Shown one piece after another: positions 21,501-34,235 of a stretch of 64,000 nt of DNA; within the stretch, counting starts at the first letter, position 1; the number at the start of each line of letters is the position of its first letter. Origin of the DNA: Anaspis maculata (Eukaryota; Arthropoda; Insecta; Coleoptera; Scraptiidae); contig OX421965.1 in NCBI GenBank assembly GCA_949128115.1, positions 46,057,257 to 46,121,256 of the forward strand. The letters run 5' to 3'. Both the position numbers and the translations under genes were made by a program. Below the pieces are notes generated by a model. That model made no database searches. It had not been told where the DNA came from and was given only the letters and a program-made list of their open reading frames with translations.

Positions 21501-23808
21501 TTAAGGCTAAAGGGGATTGAAATTGAGTACCAAGTGTGCGACAGAGAGAAAATACATCAAAAGTAATAAAATGTTTTTGGGAAAACCATTAGTCCAATTT
21601 CAGATCTGAAAAAAGGGTTATACTGAGATTTCAATTTTATTTGATGCACTAGTCAAAAAAAAAATTCCAAAAATTTTTTTAAATTTTTTTTTCCAATTTC
21701 ACAAATCAATTTTGATTTTTTCAAAAATCGCAGGTAGTCATTTTGAAGTACTGAAAATATCAAACATTAATCCGTTTTTAGAATTTTTGTAGCACAAATG
21801 GTGCCCTCCGAAACACATTTTGAAAATCTCTCTTTGATATTTGCCGCCCGCTGCAGCTGTTCTCCGCGATGAGTCATTCACGATAAAGGTAGTGATCACT
21901 TTCTGCACACATGATGTTATGATGTTTTCTGAGAAATAGGCGATGTAAATAGAGCAGTAGTAAAGATTTGTGACATCGTGGTATTACGCCGATATATTTC
22001 GTTGCTACGATTTCTGAAATTGTAATTTTTTTTTTCAAGTTGATCCATTTATCTCACGAGATCACACTATCTAGATCTAGAATCAACTGATACTCCAAGA
22101 TACTTATATCCAATTATAAAGGGACAAACATTGTAAAATCATATTGCAATTGCAAAACAATAGACTGCAAGTGCACAAATGGATTTAAAACTATATACAC
22201 TGGGAGCAATAACAAAACTGCAAAGAACTACTACTACTACTACTACTACTCCTACTCCGTCTGAAGTATGTCTGTCTGTCTGTCCGTCCGTCCGTTTGAC
22301 TCCTGTGTGGATATCTGTCTGTTTGTTTGTGTGCCTGGCTGTCTGTGTGGTTATCTTCATGAATGACCTCAGCTCATTTGATTTTTGTTGAAATCATTCC
22401 ATTAGAATGCACTCTTGTTTCGTATAAAATTCGTATTACGTATCGTAGTACGATACGCGTTTGAGTGTCGAAAAGTGGCTAGTAAGAAACGTTGATGGGA
22501 AAAAAGTCATGGCATTTAAACTTTCTCGAATGGGCATGCTCCTACAAGCTCGCAGATCGATGATCTCAGGCAATAGAATTTTGATATTGAAGTCAATTTT
22601 GTTTTTATTTTGCCAGTGCACTATGTCCTTGTACTTGAAAATAGAGATAGTGTGTCCGTTTAAGCTGAGAATTTCCCTCCAAACAAAATTTTTGATAGGT
22701 CTGTATAGCTTCTTGTATGTTCTTTTGTTTTGCCGACTTCGGGCAATATGTACATATTTTAGAGCTAAAATCAGTAAAATCATTATTAATAAATTTAATT
22801 GATCACTTTCAAGTCCAATAGGACATTTCACCCTGATGATAGTACCATTCTGATGAGGAAGAAGCCCGCCTGGCGATTCCGCAAGATATCCATGGGTCGT
22901 CGGGTCCACAAACAGGCCTCATAGTTCAACTTTATTCCGTTAAGTTTAGTTCTAATCAAACCATACAACTTTTTCCTTATGGTGCGATTCTCTAAAAAAT
23001 TACGTTCCATAAAGGCTCTGTTACATTGTGATTACTCAGGCAACAGCCAATTGCCGACACGGATTTTTACATAACAAAGCATTTATGGAATGTTATTTTT
23101 TACAGAATAGCACTATTCTTTTTTCCTATCTTGAACGGTAAGGCCGCTATGGGATATTTACGCTAGGATCGACCACTCTTTACCTTCCCATAGCTTCCAG
23201 TTACTGGGTTCAATGCCTGTTCTAAATTTTCATTGAAATCAAAGATTGAAATTGGCTGCTCCCAATGGGCGACAGACTGCTGAGATAAGGTTGTTGTACT
23301 TGCACCAGGGTGTACCGTTGACGTATGGGTGAACTTTTTTTTGGATTTTCGAATGTTTCAAGAATTTGATTCCAACAAAAATCGACAGAGGTCTTATTTC
23401 TTGCGGACTATAAATAATGTATGATGATACCGGACGGGAACCGCTCGCGCTTGCAGGTAGGCGGCACGCGGTGAACTTCAAAGGGAAATATTCAAAATTG
23501 ATTTCGGTCGATACTATTGATGATATTTAAATTTTGAAAAAAGGTTGTTATACAATATTTACCACAGAATAAAATGACTACCTGGGATTTTCAAAAAAAA
23601 AATTTAAAAATTTGAGAAAATCAAAAAAAAATTTTCAAAAATACAAAAATCAAAATTTTTGACTACAGCATCAAATAATTATATATTCTTAAAATAATAA
23701 CGTTTAAATTTTCAAAATCGGTCTATTGAGTGAGTTTTGAAAATGTTAATAGTTTCCGCGCCATCTCGCGTCTCAAACACATTATTTTATCGTCCCCTTT
23801 AGCCTTAA
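21501..23808. mobile_element. 2.3 kb inverted-repeat element flanked by TTAA
   Basis: TTAAGGCTAAAGGGGA at 21501 and its exact complement ending at 23808 bound the element. Inside, arms of about 280-300 bp remain recognisable, with the phrase AGGTAGTCATTTT and A/T-rich runs inverted near 21730 and 23580. TTAA ends suggest piggyBac-type targeting but may be part of the TIR. The interior holds a CTA/CTGT microsatellite and overlapping open frames of up to 157 codons on opposite strands (22436-22909) with no known domain. Confidence 0.65.
22228..22345. repeat. (CTA)n and CTGT/CCGT simple repeats
   Basis: About eight CTA units are followed by CTGTCTGTCTGTCCGTCCGT and further CTGTTTGTTTGT. Similar GACA/CTGT arrays occur at 8100 and 49770. 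Confidence 0.8.
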
Positions 23809-23811
23809 GAC

Positions 23812-24880
23812 ACTGGGACAAGTTCTCAAGTTGATACTGCTACATTTATCCACCAAGGCATACCTACTAGATGAAGATTTTACTGTGTCAATTTGAGAAA
23901 TTCCGACGTCCTTCACTCAAATTTTCTTGTCCGAAGCCGTACCTTTTCCCCCAATAGACTTTTTCAATAAACAATAAAGTGAGATAGCAAAACCTGTGCG
24001 GTCATAAAGGTGTTCTCCGACAGAGACGACTGCTCAGTTGAAAAGGTCGTTCAGGAGGTCTCACCCAATAACTGCAGAATCCCTGAATTCTAGTACTTGT
24101 GTCTGGTGTGTAAGTACTGTAAGTAAGTACAGGTTCCACATTAGGACTTGATGGAAGCTCTCGGCTTATCGTGATTGTGCTGGATAATTCGTAGTCAGCA
24201 CCTCCGCCATTCATGGAGGTGTGTGTCTCGACTGACTATTGAAGTCTCCATACCCTACGCGGGATTTGCAGGATTCTGTGGATATCCCAAAGCTGTTTTT
24301 AAAAGAAAACCATGTGTAGGTACGCAGGGCTAAAATTACAACACTCGCTCAACGAACTGGTGCGGACGCGCCAGCCGATAGCTGCCAGGATTTTCACGCA
24401 GGTTCTTTGTGCATTTTTGCAACGAGATCGCAATGTGCCTATCTCTTCGAGGACACCGACGCTTGCTCATCCCAGATATTTCCAATTACGTCCGCCTCAA
24501 TGTTTGCTTTATGATTGGGAAGAAAGCGCCTCGTGGACGGATCCCTGATGATGAGAATTAACGTTTCAACAGTCAACAATAGAAAGCTCATCTCAAAAGG
24601 TCCCGGCGATTCGATCCAGCCAGACTTCAAAGCAGCCACAACACTATATTGTTGTACGCGTTGTGCGGTCCATAGATTTGGCAAAAAAGTCTGTGAAAAA
24701 GGGCGAGTTTTTGCGGATAAATAATAATCTTATTTTTTTATTATAATAATAGATGAATCTATTGTTTTTATTCAATAATATTATGAATAATGGGTTCGAT
24801 CTTCAACTTCAACATACAATGGATGCAGGTATTCAATTGTTAAAAATTTGATGGCGTAAATATAACATCAAAAATATTAA
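23812..24880. other. unassigned DNA with weak LTR-like similarity at 24000-24250
   Basis: On the minus strand, GGAGACTTCAAT and GGCGGAGGTGC near 24190-24250 resemble a segment shared by the Gypsy LTRs at 17378 and 35906, but no LTR ends are visible. A plus-strand open region at 24515-24724 has no recognised domain and no splice support. Confidence 0.3.
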
Positions 24881-25307
24881 GGCTGTATTCTCAGTAGGTA
24901 AAAACTATTCAAAGGATTTCTCCCTCAAAAACGGAGATAAAAACTCTATTTTTTTACACGGTGTACTGAGTGTATTACAAAATTGAGTACAGAGCGTTTT
25001 TCTAATTATGTGAAAAATTGTTTTTCTTTTTTGTTAACTTTTTTCAAAAAACGGCTCTGTGCTCAATTTTCTACCTTCGTCTCTCAAAATTATAAAACAG
25101 TTGATAATTTTTTTTGTTTCTCAAAAAATGTCCCAGTAATCCTTCAGAAACTTTTCTAGTGTTTAAGGGCTATTGGGCGTCTAAAAAATGTGGGGTAATC
25201 CAAACGGAAACAAGGTGGACAAACATTCAATGGAATCCAATCAAAATCTCTATATCTCTTTATCTTTATTTTTGAAAGAGAAATATTGATACCCTGCGTA
25301 TACAGCC
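24881..25307. mobile_element. MITE with GGCTGTATTC ends
   Basis: GGCTGTATTCTCAG at the left and CTGCGTATACAGCC at the right are inverted. The arms continue imperfectly (ATTTCTCCCTCAAAAACGG versus the complement of ATTTTTGAAAGAGAAAT). Flanks are TAA and TCA, not an exact duplication. Confidence 0.5.
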
Positions 25308-25544
25308 TCAAGCATTTTAAGTTGTAAACGGAACACCTTAGAGAAGAGACAAGAGGAGGACTGACGGTGAGGAAGAGGAACCAAACTATTCTTTCACCTA
25401 TTCACCCATTGCAAATGAGCGCAGCTTCGTGACTTCTCGCAAATATGGAATAATTATTGCACAGGGTGATAATGCAATTTTTAGGAAAGATTAGCCAACA
25501 GCTCATGCCAGTCTTTATGAACGCACGCTCAAGTGGTAGGGTAC

Positions 25545-25990
25545 GGTTCATTCACATACAGCTGTAACAGTAACGCTATAAGTTAGTGTGGAAGTTTGAA
25601 CATGTATCTTTCATGCTTGTGGCCGAAAACACAACTAAAGAAAGTTGTGGACGCCGAAACTGGAAACGAGCAACCTGATGCTTTCGTTACAGGCTAACAG
25701 GCTTTACAGAACTTCGTATGTCGCCGGCGACAGTCCCCCACTCTTTCGTTAAAATCTGACGACACCAACTGTAGTTGAATAACTTGAACGACACGACGAC
25801 AGAAACTCGTGTCGCGAGAATGATATGGAGGGAGGTGGGGGAGTACCAAGCAGATCAAGTCATATTGGTCAGCGACACTGTCGCCGGCGACATACAAAGT
25901 TCTGTAAAGCCGCCATTACGCCTAAAATGTATAGATCCAAACTTCTACACTAACGTTAGAGTTGCTGTTACAGTTCTATGTAAATGAACC
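25545..25990. mobile_element. 446 bp long-TIR MITE
   Basis: GGTTCATTCACATACAGCTG and its near complement define the ends. The arms share CTGTAACAG, TTAGTGTGGAAGTTT-type and TTTACAGAACTTCGTATGTC/GCCGGCGACAGT blocks over roughly 190 bp. A target duplication was not evident. Open frames inside are by-products of the inverted repeats. Confidence 0.7.
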
Positions 25991-26329
25991 ATCAGGCTTT
26001 TCAAAATATGGGCATGTAAATCAAATGTGATGAAGTTTGTCCAGCGTTACCTAATTGCAAACTGTGCAGTTTCCATCTTGCTCCATTCTCACGAAGGCGT
26101 CGTTTGAACAAGTTTTAAAGTCTGTTACACCTATACTTATTAAGGTTGTTCTAACGCCACCTTTTCCATGGATTTTTCACTTACACAGTTTCACTTTCTC
26201 AGTTTATTGATTTTCACTTATGTGGAATCAATTTTCACTTTTATTGATTTATACAGCTGTGTCGGCTTATAAAAGAGTAAAGCCATTGTCAGCAACTACA
26301 AAAAATACTAATTAGAAGTATTCTACTAA
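25991..26329. other. unassigned intergenic DNA
   Basis: No gene or repeat was recognised. Confidence 0.4.
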
Positions 26330-27982
26330 TAGTACAAGAAAGATAGATTTCAACCTCGGAAAAAATATGGACGACCTGAAAATTTATTATTTTGTTCAGA
26401 ATTGAGTGCTCTACAACATATCCAAAATCGCCAAAAATCGCACTCGGGGGTTTTGAGTTATTGGAGGGGGAGTAAAAAATTTCTGGTAAAAATGGAGGGG
26501 ATGGAACCCGTCAACCCATTGGATGCGAATACATCATAGTTCGACGTATCATATCCCATTGATACCATTTTGGCACAAAAAGTGTCCATCATTGTTGAAA
26601 TGGAGTAGTGGGGGGGCGAAGCTCTGCTAGGTGGTCCATTTTGTTTTTATGGCCATGTAGAACCGATCACGACAAGTTTGGTATCTTTTCCGACTAAATT
26701 CAATCTCCTGAACTTGTATCCGACGTGCAAATTGAGATGAAAACAAGTTTGAACAAGTTAACTTGAGAAAACTTGTTTTTTCTTTGACAATTTTGACGAA
26801 TTTTTTTTTGTACTGTTGGAGGTGTTCATTTCCAGAAAATTTTCAGGGATCATGAATTAAAGTGTATTCTCCACAAAAATCATCCACTCGAAGTATAATT
26901 TTGTTTCTCGAGTTTGAAAAATCGATTTGAACTTGAGCCGGCGCGGCGCGTCGTCTACTACTGACCAGAACACTACAGCATGCACCTTTAAATGAAAACA
27001 CCTCAAACTATTGAAGAAATAAGAACTGATCTTCGAAAATTGGAGAATCTGTGGAGAATAGAATTCCCTATAACATAAACAAAATCGCCATGAATCGCAC
27101 TGTAGGGTTTTGAGTTATCCAAGGGGAGAGGTAACAGTTCATGAAGTATGAATCCTGTCAAAGTGTTATACTCTTCCTCGAATAACTCAAAATCTTGCAT
27201 TGCGATTCATGGCGATTTTGTTCATGGTATAGGGAATTCAGCTCTGCACAAATCCTACAATTTTCGAAGATGAGTTGTTATTTCTCCAATAGTTTGAGAT
27301 GTTTTCATTTAAAGGTGCATGCTGTAGTGTTCTGGTCAGTACTAGATGATGCGCCGCGGCGGCTCAAGTTCAAATCGGTTTTTTAAACTCGAGAAACAAA
27401 ATTATACATCGAGTGGATGATTTTTGTGGGGAATACACTTCAATTTATTGGTCCCTGAAAATTTTCTGAGAATTAACACCTCCAACAGTACAAAAAAAAT
27501 TCGTCAAAATTGTCAAAGAAAAAACAAGTTTTCTCAAATCAACTTGTTCAATCTTGTTTTCATCCAAATTTGCACATCGGATACGAGTTCAGGAGATTGA
27601 ATTTAGTCGGAAAAGATACCAAACTTGTCGTGATCGGTTCTACATGGCCATAAAAACAAAATGGACCACCCAGCAGAACTTCGCCCCCCCCACTACTCCC
27701 CTTCAACAATGATGGACACTTTTTGTGCCAAAATGGTATCAATGAGATATGATACGTCAAATTATAATGTATTCGCATCCAATGGGTTGACGGGTTCCAT
27801 CCCCTCCATTTTTACCAGCAATTTTTTTACTCCCCCTCCAATAACTCAAAACCCCCGAGTGCGATTTTTGGCGATTTTGGATATGTTGTAGAGCACTTAA
27901 TTTTGAACAAAATATCTAATTTTCAGGACGTCCATATTTATTCCGTGGTTTCGCCGATTTCTTTACTATTTTTCCTGTACTA
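26330..27982. mobile_element. long-inverted-repeat element, copy B
   Basis: Arms of about 800 bp are inverted around 27156. They start TAGTACAAGAAAGATAG on the left and TAGTACAGGAAAAATAG on the complement of the right. The order of landmarks matches copies A and C: GTTTTGAGTTATTGG, ATTGGATGCGAATACAT, CCGATCACGACAAGTTTGGT, the AAACAAGTTTGAACAAGTT block, and CTACTGACCAGAACACTACA. The arms differ from each other at scattered sites, so this copy is older than A. No coding sequence. Confidence 0.8.
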
Positions 27983-29899
27983 TAAGCAGTATTTTTGATT
28001 AAGCCGGAACAAACCAATAAATTTTCTGAGAGAAAAAAGATCTGCATATTACCTCATCAAAACGTGTCATTCCCTCAAGAAATGGATCCTCCAAAATAAA
28101 TAGGTATTATTGTTAAGTTTTGTTTGACCACCACAACCATGGTGAGCAGTCATCAACTTCGCGTACAGAATGCCACAAAGCCTAAAAATTGCAAATTTTT
28201 GGTTTCTTCATGTTAAAATTCAAAGTTCTCCTCCATTTCTGTACTGATTAAATTGGAACTTATGACAAATTGAAACCTAAAATTTGAACTTCGGTCTGGT
28301 AAAAGCTGTCTTCGTCCAACTTTAGGGCGGTAATCAACATTTTTCAAAAAAGTCACTAATCAAAAATAAAGTGCTCGGCAGGTGTCTCGGGAAGTAACTT
28401 CGGTAAGCAAAAATTCCTTATATTCTCTCCTTGAGACAATCGATGTCCCTGATTCTGTATGTGAATACCTGGTCTTTGAAAGTGCCTACAAAGGAAAAAC
28501 AAAGCGACTTCTTGAACTTTTCCCTGCTATGACCAACCACAACTTTTTGTTCTATTCGAGGTTCTATTGCACCGTGCACACGAAGTTGATGACTGACAAC
28601 TATGGTTGCAGTGTCAAACAAAATTTTAAGCTGCAAGACACAAGATGGCAAGATGCTGCTATGCCCCTATTGATAAGTTGCGAAGTTTGCCTGCCAGAAG
28701 CCTGCTAAATTGTGACATTATCAAAAAAGCACCTGTAGTATAAGTAGGTATTCGTCATCCATAAATAGCAAGTTTGATTTGTACGTGTATAAAAGCAATA
28801 ATTTATTTTCTTGACTTCGAGAATGGCTCTGGATTAACAACATAATGGCTTTCAGCAATAAGTTGATTGTTGTTTCGTCTAATTCGGACCTGAATTCGGA
28901 CACACAACAATATTTCAAAACACGCACAATGTGCGTGCAACAGTTTTGCCTTAGAATGGTTGCCGTCCATCAATCCTGGTGAATTAATGCAATAATTCTG
29001 CGGGCTTAATTAGCTTTTGCACTTAAATCTTCCAACTCCTGGCTGGATATAATAACGACTTGTCGCTACACAATTTCAATTTCAATTTTAGTATACTACG
29101 GGCCCGGTTATTATAAACTCTGGCGGCGAGCGCTAGGAGGTAGGTCTGTAAAACCGACACCTTTTCCAGTCTTCGAAGCACGTAAAACTTTACTTCCTTA
29201 ATAATTCATTGGGATACTATTATAAGAGCCCTACAGTTACGACGAAATGCACGGTAATTTCATTAGTGAACAATGAACATAGGTAATGGTATACAAACTT
29301 CTCACTGCAAGAGAAATTACGAAAAGAATACTTGGAAGTTATCGTGAACGGCAAGTTCGCTGGAGAAGCAGCAGTACCTTTTATAAACCTGTCCTTGGCC
29401 ATTAGGGTAATGGAATATGGTGATATTAGTACGCGACTATAAAACTAACAAAGGGGAAGAGGGACAACAATTCCAAGTAATGCAGTTTCCTAGTTTTTAA
29501 TAGTAATTAGAGACCCTAGTAAGTACTAAAAGTCCACTTGGTAGCAGGCGACTGACATAAGCGTGTATACCTCTACTGTGGGTATATATTTATATAGTTC
29601 AGAATCAAACTTCATAGTTTACCCTGCGCGCTTTGCCCCAACCGCCCTTTCGTACTATCTAATACTCGCCATCGGCCTGATCAAAGACCTGCATGGGAAG
29701 TTGATCTAGGCGAACACAAGAGCCATTTCAATTTCGAATTTCTGTTTGAAATGAAAAGAATCCCATCAGAATCTCGTCAGAAAACCATACCATACTCACT
29801 CGGAGAAGAAATTCAAAATTGATGAAGATTAAATAAGAGGACTCTATGAAATAAAACCCAAACAACAAAGTTTTGAGTGAAATTCGAAAGACGAAAAAA
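27983..29899. other. unassigned intergenic DNA
   Basis: One plus-strand frame of 108 codons (28382-28708) has a balanced composition but no recognised domain, promoter or splice context. Nothing else was recognised. Confidence 0.35.
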
Positions 29900-31010
29900 A
29901 ATCAGGAGTGTTTTGGGCTTGTCTACATACTACAAAAAATTTGTAGAGAAGAACTGTGCTAAGCCCCTAAACGAACTTACCGAAGACCGTACGCCATTCT
30001 AGTAGACCAAATAAGAAATGTGAAAGCTCATTCAAGTACTTGAAGGTCGTATTGTCTATTCGAGTCTTATCCTGTCATATCTTCTACAACAACGACAGCA
30101 CTTCTTGGACACTAGGGCCAGAAAGAGCACTGGAGCTGTGTTGTTACAACACCAGCAGACCAAAAGCAGGTAACAGAACACTTACTGCAGCAAGGTATTG
30201 TCCAAACAGAAAGAAACTATGGCGTTACACGAAGAGCTACTGACCATCATAGTGAAGGCTTCCGATCACTTTTACCAATATCTCTACGGCCGGATATTTC
30301 CGCTAGCAATAAACATTGTGCTGGAAAAAATCATGACAATGCAGATGCCTTTCTCGAAGATTTTGCAGGACCAACAGAATGGTGACATGAAATTCTAAGC
30401 AATCGTGATTGAAACCCCTTCAAAAAAATCGCTGCAGCTGGAATCAAAAAGAAGCAGCGAAATGGCCGCGAAAGGAAGCTGAAAATAAAGAACTTGACCA
30501 GGACAGACCGGATTGAAATCTTTGGTGAATACCTCGAATTTAAGGCTGTCTGGGCTCAATGAAATTTTTTCAAGAATGGAGAGTATGGGCTGCTGTAGAG
30601 TCTGGGACAGCCTTGGTGCTGGTGGTACGAAGCTGGTCAAATTGGTGTTTTAGAAGAAAACCTCGGTGAAAGAGGTTCTGAGAGAGATGCGTGCATGACG
30701 GCGTCACCGGGGGCACCATGGGGTGAGCAAGACATTGGCCAAAGTGCGCAATAGGTTCTAGTGGGTGATTTGCCGGAACAACGTGGGAGAATGATGCCGT
30801 CATCGTCAGTGCGAAGTTTGGGCGGCCAGCAAGCGACCAAGAGCTCGCACCCGAAGGAAGTTGACGACTTACAATGTCGTAATGTCTCTCGAACGCATTG
30901 CGATCGATGTGGTCGGGCTTTTTCCCACAAAAGATGGCAACGAACACTCGTAGTTACCACAGACTACTTCGGCAAGGCCCTTTTCGCGCTTCTCAGTACC
31001 TAGCTAAAAC
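29900..31010 (+). pseudogene. decayed Ty3/Gypsy pol fragment
   Basis: Read across many frameshifts and stops, the plus strand shows: the end of RT (FLGL-STYYKKFVEKN with AKPLNELTED, near 29910-29990); RNase H remains ending FYQYLYGR (30198-30290); a connection matching the compact Gypsy element (KELDQDRPD versus KELGQDRPE, near 30490); the zinc domain HDGVTGG near 30695; and the integrase core start ERIAIDVVG with VTTDYFGKA near 30890-30985. The last part is exactly what the compact element lacks. It is too damaged to be functional. No LTRs were found. Confidence 0.8.
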
Positions 31011-32198
31011 GGCAGCTAGTAGCCTTTGCATTATATTCTCGAGAAAGTATGGATCTCACAATCGTTAGTAGTCGTCACCCAAGAAGCGTGAGTGTCCATA
31101 CAACACCCCAGAGTGGACCATATCCGGTACCACCCGGCTGAGTTCATACCACGTCGATCGCCCTTCTATAGGCGTTGAACTCGTGTGAAGTAGCTTGACT
31201 CGAGAGATATCTCTCGGTAGGCGGCGTTCACTGATCCTTGCGTTGCCCCTCGTCTTGTATGCATCAGGTAGATATAATAGATCTGGAACGGAAATATTTC
31301 AGAAATTTCAAAGGAGCAACCATTTTTCACATAGCCAAACGCACATACTCTTAAGAGGGTTCGGAGCTACATAATTATGTCGACTGATGCGAATTTTCGG
31401 GGTGCCATTCGCTCCGCAAATATCAGTTCCGCATTGTTGTAGCCCGCTGAAAGCATTCCTTAAAACATTCCTGACCTTGCGTCGCTCGAGGCGCGTGTGA
31501 ATAAGTAACGAGGCCACCGTAGCCACTTTATTTATCTTCATTATTCACTGTCGCCATTGATTCTTGTTTCAACTTCCACAAACATTAGAGTATACAAAGG
31601 CGCCATCTCTGCCGGTCCCGGTTAATCTGAGAGAAAGCGCGACTGAAATCGCGCCTCCTTCTGAAATGCCACTGAAATATAGACGAAGTCAAACCGCGCC
31701 GTCGACGCTGCTGAAACCATTCAAGTTTCAACAGACTGGCTGGGAAAACGGATCTGGGGGAGAATAAAGGCCAGCTGCTCATGTAGGTATAGTCTGGGAA
31801 TGAAAGAAAATACGCGTCGTGCTTTTCGTTGAGGTTTTTTGATAATAATGGACAGAGTTTCCCGTGCTGCAGCTGTTGGCAGCTTTTGCGGTTTTCTTTT
31901 CATTATATACTTTTTGCGAGGAGGAATTAGTTAAATTGATATTGATGTTGGCGATTCGACCCTTCCAAGTGAAAGGCAACGGGAAGTTCCGCGAGTAATG
32001 TTCCTCGAATTTATACCAGAATTAATGGCCGGGCATAATTTGGAACATGCAAACCGCAACTTTCTTTAAAAATTTATGGGTTACGAGACCCTAATATGGA
32101 TTTTGCCTGGTATATCTTTCAGTTTTGTATTGCTATTCGACAATAATAATCCTGATGTAGCAATAGGCTTGTGTTCGAGCAGGTATTCGATGTAAATA
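31011..32198. other. mostly unassigned DNA
   Basis: The Gypsy fragment may extend weakly to about 31240. A candidate exon near 31583 is listed separately. The remainder shows no gene or element. Confidence 0.4.
31583..31767 (+). CDS. candidate terminal exon, unknown product
   Basis: After TTCAACTTCCACAAACATTAG, a GC-richer open stretch reads EYTKAPSLPVPVNLRESATE, then IAPPSEMPLKYRRSQTAPST, and ends GWENGSGGE with TAA. Composition resembles coding sequence and an acceptor-like AG precedes it, but no partner exon, poly(A) signal or family is recognised. The opposite strand is also open here, so this call is weak. Confidence 0.25.
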
Positions 32199-32373
32199 GG
32201 TATATAGACAATACAAATAGAGAAGACCATATGTTATCACCACCGTCGTCACGGATATTGAGGCATCAAAAATCAGCCAACCTTTTTTTGAATGATGGAC
32301 TCGCCTGGTTCCTACGCAACCGTAAAAGTCCGTGACGACATGTGGTCTTTTCTATTTGTATTGTCTATATACC
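32199..32373. mobile_element. 175 bp inverted-repeat MITE
   Basis: GGTATATAGACAATACAAAT and its exact complement form the ends. The inversion continues through AGAAGACCATATGT/ACATGTGGTCTTTT and GTCACGGA. No exact target duplication. Confidence 0.7.
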
Positions 32374-33269
32374 AAGGTAATTTTGCTACAAGATAATTTT
32401 CGAGATTCATTTCAACATTCTGTATAGAAAACAAAAATTCAGTACACAGCCATCAATATTTTGTCCTTATATAATTCTGTCATCAACATTTCACTAAAAT
32501 CGTTTCAAATAAAGATATCAGAAGATGTCGGACCATCCTTCAAGTCTTTTCAAAATAAAAGTGAAAGAATGCCTTTAAAGTTGTTGCTTCTTGTGAGCTT
32601 CATAGAAGATTCCATATCATACCGTGGTACTGTCAGTAATGATATAACAAGTGGTATGATTATCATCGATGATAATTTCGAATGGAATCGTGTCTGCAGA
32701 TTCAACGACTGCGGAGCACTGCAGAAAAAAAAGAAGTTCCCATTTGATTACATATGTTGTAGTACACCTGACTGACGTTTTGGAGTCGAAAGCTTATTTG
32801 TCTATTTCGGTTATACAATGACTACTTTGTAGCACTGTTTTTGCGAAAAACAGTGTCACTAAATTCTACTTTGTGCAACTGAAGATGCAGTTGCACAGTT
32901 CAGTGGCTGAACTGAGCACTTTGTGCCACTGTTTAAGCCGTCATTAGTGACATAAGCACAATTCAAACGTTAGTTTGTACAATCCATTTTTGTAATACTC
33001 CTTCCGCCTCGCGGCTCGTTAAGCAAACTCAGTCGTATTACAAAAATCGTCACTGTAACACTAGTTTTACAATATACTATTTCACGTCTGCACACAACCA
33101 GACGCATGTTCACAAAGTTGTATTGTAAACGATCCAGAAACCTCGGAAAAAAACGTTGGACAAGCCATTTTTACCATGTTTTCCGAAGAAAATTGATTTT
33201 TTTTATTGAAGTTGCACGCCTGACTCCAATTAGAGCTGAACATATTTTATCGAGTCCCTGGCGGGTATT
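32374..33269. other. unassigned intergenic DNA
   Basis: Contains a short near-perfect hairpin CACTGTTTTTGCGAAAAACAGTG near 32835 and repeated CACTTTGTGCCACTG phrases. No gene is recognised. Confidence 0.4.
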
Positions 33270-33640
33270 CTTGCTGCAAATCAAATTTGGTTGAAATCCG
33301 TTCGGTAGTTTTCAAGTTATTTAACCTCAAAGTTTTCATTTTGACAGCTTATCACTTTTGACAGATGACAGATATGTCATAACTTTCCCATGTTTTGAAT
33401 AGAGTTTCTCAAGGGCTCCAAAATGAGCTATCAAAAATCAAAATCGTTGCGTCAAAATTTCCTGTCACTCTATGACATTGATATTTTCCGTTGACAGATC
33501 TTTTCTACCATAAATCATACGTGCACACCACATTTGGTCCGAATGGGTCAAACGGTTAAGAAATAAATTGAGGGGTCAAAAAAAAACTGACATCATACGG
33601 ACAAACATACACACAGACCGACCGACACCGAATTTTTGTT
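33270..33640 (+). repeat. dispersed repeat remnant of the 'ATCCGTTCGGTAG' type
   Basis: AATTTGGTTGAAATCCGTTC, then GGTCAAACGGTTAAGAAA, then ACGGACAAACATACACACAG with ACCGACCGAC. This order is common in arthropod repetitive DNA. No open frame of substance. Confidence 0.45.
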
Positions 33641-34235
33641 TTCGACAGATTTCGGCACTTTAGCATACGGGGAGTCGAAAAAACGAATAAAATTTTCAAC
33701 TTTTTTCGCGAATACCTTTACTTCTCATTTTTCGAAGAATTCGATGAAAAGTAAAACAGTGCATTCACGTACATGCACTGTTCTAGATACACAACACGCC
33801 GCAAGAAGTGAAGTATTGACCATATTAATTTAACAAAAAAACAAGAAATGGGTAGGTACCTGAATCACCAAAAAAGCAAAAAAAGTACTGAGTCGAGCTT
33901 TTTTGAAAAAAATAACGGGTTTTGTAGAGTTTCCTTCAAGCCTTCTTTTTTATCTCAATCTCCACAAAATTAGGCCGACAAAAACATAATGTGGTATTCC
34001 CCCTTTGTTTTGTTTGTACGTTGGTACCTGAAGTAGGTACGGCCGTTGACGTTCGTAGCGTTTGCCGATTGGAGAGGGAGATGGCGCTGGGCGCGCGAGC
34101 GGCAGCCGCAGACGGAGAAGAGAGTCAGCTGTGGTGAAGAACACGTGATTTTTAGTGCTCCGGAGTGCGTCGTTTTCACTTATTTAAGGTCGGTCTTTCT
34201 TTGATTATTGTACCGTAATTTTGGCTCCCATCCAC
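33641..34235. other. unassigned DNA with a GC-rich patch near 34030-34140
   Basis: The patch is CpG-rich (GGCGCTGGGCGCGCGAGCGG) in AT-rich surroundings. It could be a 5' UTR or promoter island, but no start or splice arrangement could be established. Confidence 0.3.

Noticed and set aside
22436..22909. 157-codon minus-strand open frame inside the TTAA-flanked element
   Set aside because: An overlapping plus-strand frame of 113 codons exists, no domain is recognised, and composition is AT-driven. It is not supported as a gene.
28382..28708. 108-codon plus-strand open frame with balanced composition
   Set aside because: I cannot tie it to any family, exon signals or repeat. Left as unassigned.
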